Below are positions 27,245 to 32,179 of a stretch of 32,179 nucleotides of DNA, one piece after another (position 1 is the stretch's first letter; each line of letters opens with the position of its first letter). Location of the stretch: assembly GCA_027577415.1 (NCBI GenBank), contig JANBQS010000127.1:1-32179 (forward strand), read 5' to 3'. This DNA is from Coemansia sp. RSA 922. Taxonomy: Eukaryota > Kickxellomycota > Kickxellomycetes > Kickxellales > Kickxellaceae. A model generated the notes under the pieces. The model was not told the DNA's origin. It did no database searches and saw only the letters and a program-made list of their open reading frames with translations. A program made the translations under genes and the position numbers.

Positions 27245-28535
27245 GAGCTTGATGATTGAGTCGTTGTATTGGAGCCCTGTATGGGCACGAACTGAGGTCA
27301 CTGGCACTGAGACCTACCCAGTGCCTTAACAATAGAGAATAATAAAAATTACTACCTACAGCCACAACCACATGCTTTGGCTTTCGCTGCCGGAACTACT
27401 AAGAGTATCTTGTGTTGATGGACCACAGTCCCTTGCCCGCCACTTTGCTCTTCCTACCACAATGCCAATCGTCAATGAGTACATGACACAGCTTCTTGTA
27501 CTTGGCCAGTCTCCGTGCCTCCATCTCCTTGGGATAAACTGGTGTGCCATCATCACGCTCCACATCGGGTGGCCTAGGCTGGCACATCAGTGCCCTTCAC
27601 TTCTTTGGCCTGATCGTCAAAGCCTCCTCCTTGCTGATCTGAGCGTCGTTCCGTGGCAGCCAGTGCTCCTGGTACTCGTGTGCCCATCTTTCACGGATGG
27701 CGACTTTCCTTAGTATTCGCTGCCACTGCACTACTGACTTGAGTTCCTTATCGCTGGCAAGGCTACAAGATGCCCAGTCCCTGCCCTTCTTGCCGTACTG
27801 GGCCATTTCCTGCACAATCACCTCTGCTGTCTCCCGGCACCATTGTCGTGGAATCAAAACGCATGCTGCCCTTGCCTTGGCTTCTTGCTCTATCCACTTG
27901 GCTACTGGTCCATTGCTTTCTTTATCGATTTCTTCCACCCTTTCATTGGCATTTGCAAATTCGGCCATTGCGCTTAGCCCCAGTGGTCGTACCATCATCC
28001 ACCTGTCGGCCCGCGGCGTCATTGCCTGTCCCGTGCTAAGCTGGCCCCTTGGTGTACTCTGTGCCTCCGGTTCCACCGCCGTCCCTCCTGGACCAAGAAT
28101 CAGTCAACTTGCTGTACATGCAAAGTAGTGTTCCTGCGTTTCAATTTCCACATTGCAGCATGGGCACATTTTCCATTCAGACTCCTTGTAGGCCTGTGGG
28201 TACTATGCCCACTTGCGCTCTGCCACCAGTAGCACCTTGAACATTGCGCCCAGCATGAATCCGCGTAGGTTGGAATCCCACGCATTTGTGTGGCACCATG
28301 AGTTCTTGCGTGTCCAGGTCCCGTTCGGATTTGCTGACCAGTTGAGCGCTTCCAGCATCTCCTTCAGATCACTCTCACAGATCTCGGCATTGCCGTTGGC
28401 TAAGCGCACCCATTTGACCAGTCGTTCTGTGGCCCATGCCTCTTCCTGCCGTTTCACTATCCCCCCGATCTTGTATGGTGCCAGAGAGGTGCCCACGCAC
28501 ACCCAGAATGGTCGTTCAGGGGGGGCGCCAAGGCG
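27245..28535 (-). mobile_element. 5'-truncated LINE-type (non-LTR) retrotransposon insertion
   Basis: This insert of about 1.29 kb lies inside F-box paralogue 2, flanked by a 13-bp direct repeat (ACACATAGCTTAC). A single frame on the minus strand runs through the insert (28541 to 27399) with internal stops TAG at 28203-28205, TGA at 28104-28106 and TAA at 27597-27599. It contains a zinc-knuckle segment, CPCCNVEIETQEHYFAC, as in the zf-RVT domain that follows reverse transcriptase in LINEs, plus a Glu/Arg/Trp-rich C-terminal tail. The reverse transcriptase and endonuclease domains are missing, the expected result of incomplete target-primed reverse transcription. No clear poly-A tail is seen at the 3' end. 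Confidence 0.72.
27399..28535 (-). pseudogene. LINE ORF2 C-terminal fragment
   Basis: The frame begins at the truncation point (RLGAPPERPFWVCVG) and reads through a Trp-rich stretch (EALNWSANPNGTWTRKNSW), the zinc knuckle C-x2-C(C)-x8-H-x3-C, and about 220 more residues to TAG at 27399. Three internal stops interrupt it. The single preserved frame despite the stops means it decayed by point mutation with few indels, so the insertion is fairly young. It corresponds to the part after the reverse transcriptase domain of a non-LTR polyprotein. Confidence 0.65.
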
Positions 28536-28548
28536 ACACATAGCTTAC
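28536..28548. repeat. Target-site duplication, copy at 5' end of the LINE
   Basis: ACACATAGCTTAC is identical to 27232-27244. It encodes the KLCV segment of the F-box-like protein in both places. Confidence 0.75.
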
Positions 28549-29297
28549 AGGCTTGAATCATAGTCGCAGTGTCTCCCATGAGCTCAGTCAATAGTTTATG
28601 GGCAGCACCACTTACTATGCTGCCCCATGAAACTTTTACTCTGAGCTCCCTTACCAAGTTGGTGGCAATGTGCCATGGCATAAAGCTTGGGGGCAATCCT
28701 GGCTGATCTATGTAAGCTTCGTCGCCCTTGTCATCAATAGTTAGGTAAAGCTTCTTCCACAGATACTCACGCACCTCCTGATACCAGGCAGAGCAGACAT
28801 ACATTATATGCCACAAATCGTACATATCACATATCGACCCCAATTATCTTGTCTTGAAGCCTTGAACTACATACTGTAAAACAAGACGCAGAATGTCAGA
28901 GTGAAGTGCTTGAGCTGGTGAGACACTGGTAGACATAATAGCAAACTAAAAAGTACTAAAAGTTGAGTTAGTTGAAAAATGAATGGAATATAAGAATTAG
29001 AGGAAGAAAACTAAGGGAGTTTGGACATGGGTTTTCAAGGCCACTCATGCAGTTGGAGACATTATTACGGCACTCTTTCTCGCCAATTGAAGCCCCTTTT
29101 AAAGACGAATTCAAAGAATTTTCAGGGAAAGGCTTTGCATGTTCTTTTCCACAATTGAAAATGTCTGGCTTGACAAAGAAATAAAGGCTTTCTTGCCAAC
29201 GGCATGGCGTTATGTCATGTGGGCGATTAGCAAATATATATTACCACCTCCGAAGAAATATATTCTAGAATTATCCACTTTAGCCAGCACTGTTTAG

Positions 29298-30950
29298 TTA
29301 GTAAAGGACTTGTAGAAGTCGGCCGAGCTGAGATGCGTATTTTCTATATGGCTCGCTATGAATTGCCTCTGAAATTCTGGCGCTAAAGTCGGGAATAACG
29401 CTTTTTATTAGCAAAACTCGATGCAATCTAGGGCGGGCAAGTTCCAATAGCATGACGTACTCTACATCCAGGCTCTGGAATTCAGAGTTAAATGAGGTCA
29501 CTTTCCAAGCATTCAGGAACCTTCCAGCTTTATTATATGAAGATGCAATGTAGTCTGGCAGCTCACCCATGGAAACGTGAGCAAATCCAGATCCCAGACC
29601 ATTAGTGCCACATTTAAGGATTGTTAGTGCCGGAAGCCCCATTAGCAGACACATAGTATCGTGGGGAGACAAAGGGCTATCACTTGTATCCAAAGACTTG
29701 ATGTTCTTAAAGTCATGCTGAGGCTGTGAAGCTCCGACCAAGTATTTAGTAGTACTTACTGTGCCAGACACAACTTTATGAACAGTGCACATCAAGTCGC
29801 ACAGAAAAGTGTCCAATTCGGCTTTAAGGGTACAGGAGAGATCCTCAGTGTCATATTCTTCACTAAAATATACACTTCACAATGCCTTGGCCCCGTTCTT
29901 AAACACGCCAAGCCTGTTGAGCTTAAGCACGGTGTGTCTGTTGATGAGGAGGCACAGCTGTTTGAGAGAAGCACTATTGCCTCGGAATAGCACGTCATCG
30001 TCGTATAGATAAAAGGACTCCAGTGTTAGGCTTATAAGGCTAGGAAATGGAACAATATCGGGAGCCAACACTTGCATGAATGTGTCGGCAACCTCAGACA
30101 ACTTTAAACTCAGATACTGCATATTCGAGTAGATTACACTATTGCCATTAGTATCATAAATTAGTTCTTTAGCACCACAATAAGCAATATCCAAGCTAAT
30201 GAGAGTGTCGGCACATTTACGAACTAGGCATACGTGCATGTCAAATGAACTCACACAATACAATTTCAATGATGAGAGCTGAGGGATGAGGTCAATGGTC
30301 GTTAAATATTTCAAGCGAGTCTTTCTTGCGTCCAACATGACCTGTTTGGTATTACCATATACTGACTTTAGAAGTACCCCCATTGTTTTTTCTTCAATGT
30401 CGCTCAATCTCCAAGTATCGCCATGATCACTTACTCCAGTCATATTTACGGCTGGAGTCGTTGATTTGAGCAAGCTGGCAAACTCTAGAGCATTATTAGT
30501 TTCACTACCGGTTGCATAGTCAGATCGGTCATTTTCGTTAGAAAGCAAGATGCGTAGCTTGTGTACAAGAGAAAAGACTGTTGAGTTGCCCAAGTACTCT
30601 GACAATAGTTCATAGGCCTTGCCGCTAACGATACTTTCCCAACGAACAATGATAGTGAGCTCTCTGACCAAGTGCTCACACGTAAGTGGCTGCCAGCAGT
30701 AATCAGCCCATTCGGGACGGCAGTTGTAAACTATGTCTCTTTCCTCATCAATTACGAGCACTAGTTCTCTCCACAAGTATTTAAGGGCAGATTGTCGCCA
30801 CTTGTGGCATACAGATAGAAATTCTTTCATACTGTCAAAAATGGCAGAAAAATGGCAAGATTAAAGCCTTGGCTTGTTGGCTGTGTACTCTATATTAATA
30901 CTCACAACGTCGGAGGGAATTCTTTGAGCAGATGACAAACTGGTGGACAT
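29298..30950 (-). pseudogene. F-box/LRR-like paralogue 3, with in-frame TGA and damaged 5' end
   Basis: An ATG at 30950 starts MSTSLSSAQRIPSDV, the conserved N-terminus, but about 27 family residues are then missing. Homology resumes at MKEFLSVCHKWRQSALKYLW (30830). A GT-AG pair (30905-30832, donor GTGAGT, acceptor GACAG) joins these parts out of frame. The main frame runs to a TGA at 29877-29879 and then continues in the same frame without a shift (VYFSEEYDTEDL ... DTFLCDLMCTV) to the stop at 29298. Family landmarks DLIPQLSSLKLYCV, LIYDTNGNSVIYSNMQYLSL, DDDVLFRGN, LMGLPALTIL, GELPDYIASS and MLLELARPRL are all present. Apart from the two lesions it is about as long as paralogue 1. It looks recently inactivated. 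Confidence 0.72.
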
Positions 30951-31617
30951 GGTAGCAATTAATGACAGAATGCAGTGTGAAATTGTAGAAATCTGGGTGG
31001 ACAAGAAGAAAAGTGCTTGGAGGAGAGGAGGACACGACTCTTTTTCAAGTGGCGAAAAAGTATTTTGGCCACAGCAACTAGCACTTTTAAGTGTGCATTT
31101 TCATGTTAAAGGCCCTTTCACCACGGTTTACAAAGAGCCGAAAGAAAGATGCTCCTTAATTCGGGACGAAATCTTCTTGCAAATTAGCCTTGCTTTTAGA
31201 ATAGTGTATGTTTGTTACTAACAGCAGATATAGTCTTTCTGGAGAGCAACACTTAAAACTCAAGGCTCTAAATTGGACACTTTCCCTGCTGTCAGCAGAA
31301 GAATAGGGTGACAGCTTGCGCTTTTATTGCGAAACAGAGGTTTGGTGTTGAAAAGAGCAATGACAATGCACTTCTTTGAATTTAATGTGTTGTGACATAC
31401 GCTTACCTAATTATTGTCTAGTTGAAGGAAGCCTAGCTTCTCTTGGCCCCTTCTCTTGTGCGCATAATTACACCGTACCTCGTCATTTAAGGAATTCTTC
31501 TTTTACTATGCTCTGGTATAAAAAGCATGCTATTCGGACCGTCCTCCTCCTCATCTTCTCTTTATTTTTCCTACTCTTGCTACATTCGTTCTCCTCCTTG
31601 CCGCAACAACGAATACA
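30951..31617. other. Intergenic region and promoter of the 79-residue gene
   Basis: The left end is the promoter of F-box paralogue 3. The right end holds TATAAAAAG at 31517-31525 and a T/C-rich leader. A 92-codon plus-strand frame at 30943-31221 overlaps the paralogue 3 start and has no features of a gene. Confidence 0.5.
31517..31525 (+). promoter_or_regulatory. TATA box of the 79-residue gene
   Basis: TATAAAAAG lies about 100 nt before the ATG at 31618, followed by a pyrimidine-rich leader, like other genes in the window. Confidence 0.55.
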
Positions 31618-31857
31618 ATGGATACAAAGCTTACAATTGCCAACACTTTTCCTGGATTTCACGTCTTTACCTGGTACCCTTCTTCAGACGTCGGGTACCT
31701 TAAATACCCAGCTGAAAGGTTGAGTGGAAAGAGCCTTGCTGAGGTTGTTAAAGATTTAATAGAAAACTATGGAAAGCACGGAGATGTGTATGTCATTGGC
31801 GATCACAAGTTTATCCCCAAAGGAGAGTCGGGGTTTGAGTTCGGCAATGACAACTGA
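31618..31857 (+). CDS. Hypothetical protein, 79 residues (possibly 5' part of a broken gene)
   Basis: The ATG at 31618 gives 79 residues (MDTKLTIANTFPGFHVFTWY ... VYVIGDHKFIPKGESG). There is no signal peptide or membrane segment. A TATA box lies 100 nt upstream, so the start is credible. After the TGA (31855-31857), coding-like text continues in other frames: CFGHPRDIEYRGEKIYDFQR (about 31863-31925), then LAWKSTQESQYLHFIESVHI (about 31948-32008) until a TAA near 32099. Either the gene is a frameshifted remnant of a protein of about 160 residues, or these later frames are chance. I do not recognise the family. Confidence 0.5.
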   Translation: MDTKLTIANTFPGFHVFTWYPSSDVGYLKYPAERLSGKSLAEVVKDLIENYGKHGDVYVIGDHKFIPKGESGFEFGNDN

Positions 31858-32179
31858 CTTGTCTATGCTTTGGACATCCAAGAGACATTGAATATCGGGG
31901 AGAAAAGATTTACGATTTTCAAAGATACGGAACCTACTTGCTAGGCTTGCTTGGAAATCTACACAGGAATCTCAGTATCTCCACTTTATAGAATCAGTTC
32001 ACATAGCTGTCTCAGCAGAGCAGGCACTTAATACTAACACAACTTTAGAAACGTATGCTTACAATCACTTGACGTCATTGTATCCCAACAGCTTTCTTTA
32101 AGTATCTTTTATTTTATGACAATACAAAACTTTGAAATCATGTTGGTCTGCCTGTTCTAAGAGTAACGCGCAAGTAGTG
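31858..32179 (+). other. Downstream region with coding-like shifted frames
   Basis: Two stretches of plausible codons in two different frames follow the 79-residue ORF, the second ending SLYPNSFL at a TAA near 32099. An A/T-rich tail follows. No complete gene is supported. Confidence 0.3.

Larger units (their letters stand above)
25956..28936 (-). pseudogene. F-box/LRR-like paralogue 2, split by a retrotransposon
   Basis: The 5' part starts at the ATG 28936 (MSTSVSPAQALHSDILRLVL), has a TAA at 28846-28844, and continues in the same frame (CDMYDLWHIMYVCSAWYQEV, ELRVKVSWGSIVSGAAHKLL) to QACKLCV at about 28536. The 3' part resumes at QARKLCVTITDGF (about 27255-27220) and is open to the stop at 25956, with all family landmarks (CIPQLSSLHLNCY, VVIYPNLQYLDL, GDDVMFRGN, LLKALPVLSKL, DELPDHVAS). 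The two halves meet in the segment that is continuous in paralogue 1 (AYKLTVEIT). Removing the insert and one copy of the 13-bp duplication would keep the frame. Both the nonsense codon and the insertion inactivate it. It is written here as one interrupted gene. Confidence 0.82.

Noticed and set aside
29858..29876. An 18-nt GT...TTTTAG stretch that would remove the TGA in F-box paralogue 3
   Set aside because: It is far too short for a spliceosomal intron; a nonsense mutation is simpler.
30943..31221. Plus-strand 92-codon ORF over the start of F-box paralogue 3
   Set aside because: It overlaps the conserved minus-strand N-terminus and has no recognisable features or promoter.
16177..31857. 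Weak similarity between the 202-residue orphan and the 79-residue orphan (KNYTSLSTDYMTVLVASEG versus IENYGKHGDVYVIGDHKF)
   Set aside because: Only a handful of residues can be matched, and the spacing needs gaps; not enough to call them related.
1..32179. tRNA, rRNA, riboswitch or CRISPR features
   Set aside because: No cloverleaf with A and B boxes, no rRNA core sequence and no regularly spaced repeat array was seen while reading both strands by eye; a tRNAscan or Rfam search could still find short RNAs.

Overview
The window is nuclear DNA of a fungus. Open reading frames are mostly uninterrupted, the few introns are short GT-AG introns (96 and 254 nt in the two genes where splicing can be inferred), and promoters carry TATA boxes roughly 100-190 nt before the start codon, often with pyrimidine-rich leaders. 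The gene content (DUF4246, Ykt6, F-box/LRR-like paralogues, a GPI-type CBM19-like protein, a mariner element) is fungal. The mix of intron-poor genes and many divergent F-box-like proteins makes me lean towards an early-diverging lineage such as Kickxellomycotina (Coemansia-like); that placement is inference.

Left part (1-16.8 kb) is ordinary, gene-dense and mostly intact: a partial F-box-like gene cut by the window edge (-), a small secreted protein (-), a DUF4246 protein that has lost its expected metal ligands (+), a YheT-type alpha/beta hydrolase (-), a GPI-type CBM19-like wall protein (-), a 1048-residue G+C-rich multi-pass membrane/coiled-coil protein (-), the SNARE Ykt6 with one intron (-), a predicted mitochondrial single-pass protein (-), a two-exon 1328-residue fusion of a long disordered region, TPRs and a metallo-beta-lactamase domain (+), and a 202-residue orphan (-).

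Middle part (17.2-21.6 kb) is a decay zone: a broken CstF64/Rna15-like gene (-), a short secreted-peptide ORF (-), a dead 1.29-kb mariner with recognisable terminal inverted repeats and TA flanks, and a frameshifted, C-terminally truncated RPA1-like gene (+) whose start codon lies about 50 bp from the mariner end. Just beyond, at 21.8 kb, is an intact 250-residue gene that is a divergent paralogue of the predicted mitochondrial gene at 10.6-11.3 kb.

Right part (23.6-31 kb) is a same-strand array of three F-box/LRR-like paralogues. Only the first is intact. The second carries a nonsense codon and is split by a 5'-truncated LINE-type retrotransposon flanked by a 13-bp target duplication. The third has an in-frame TGA and a damaged 5' end. 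The window ends with a TATA-driven 79-residue orphan followed by coding-like sequence in shifted frames. There is no operon or obvious joint pathway. The clearest biological stories are the birth-and-death F-box array, the two-member mitochondrial-type family, and the TPR-metallo-beta-lactamase fusion. I saw no tRNA, rRNA or CRISPR array.
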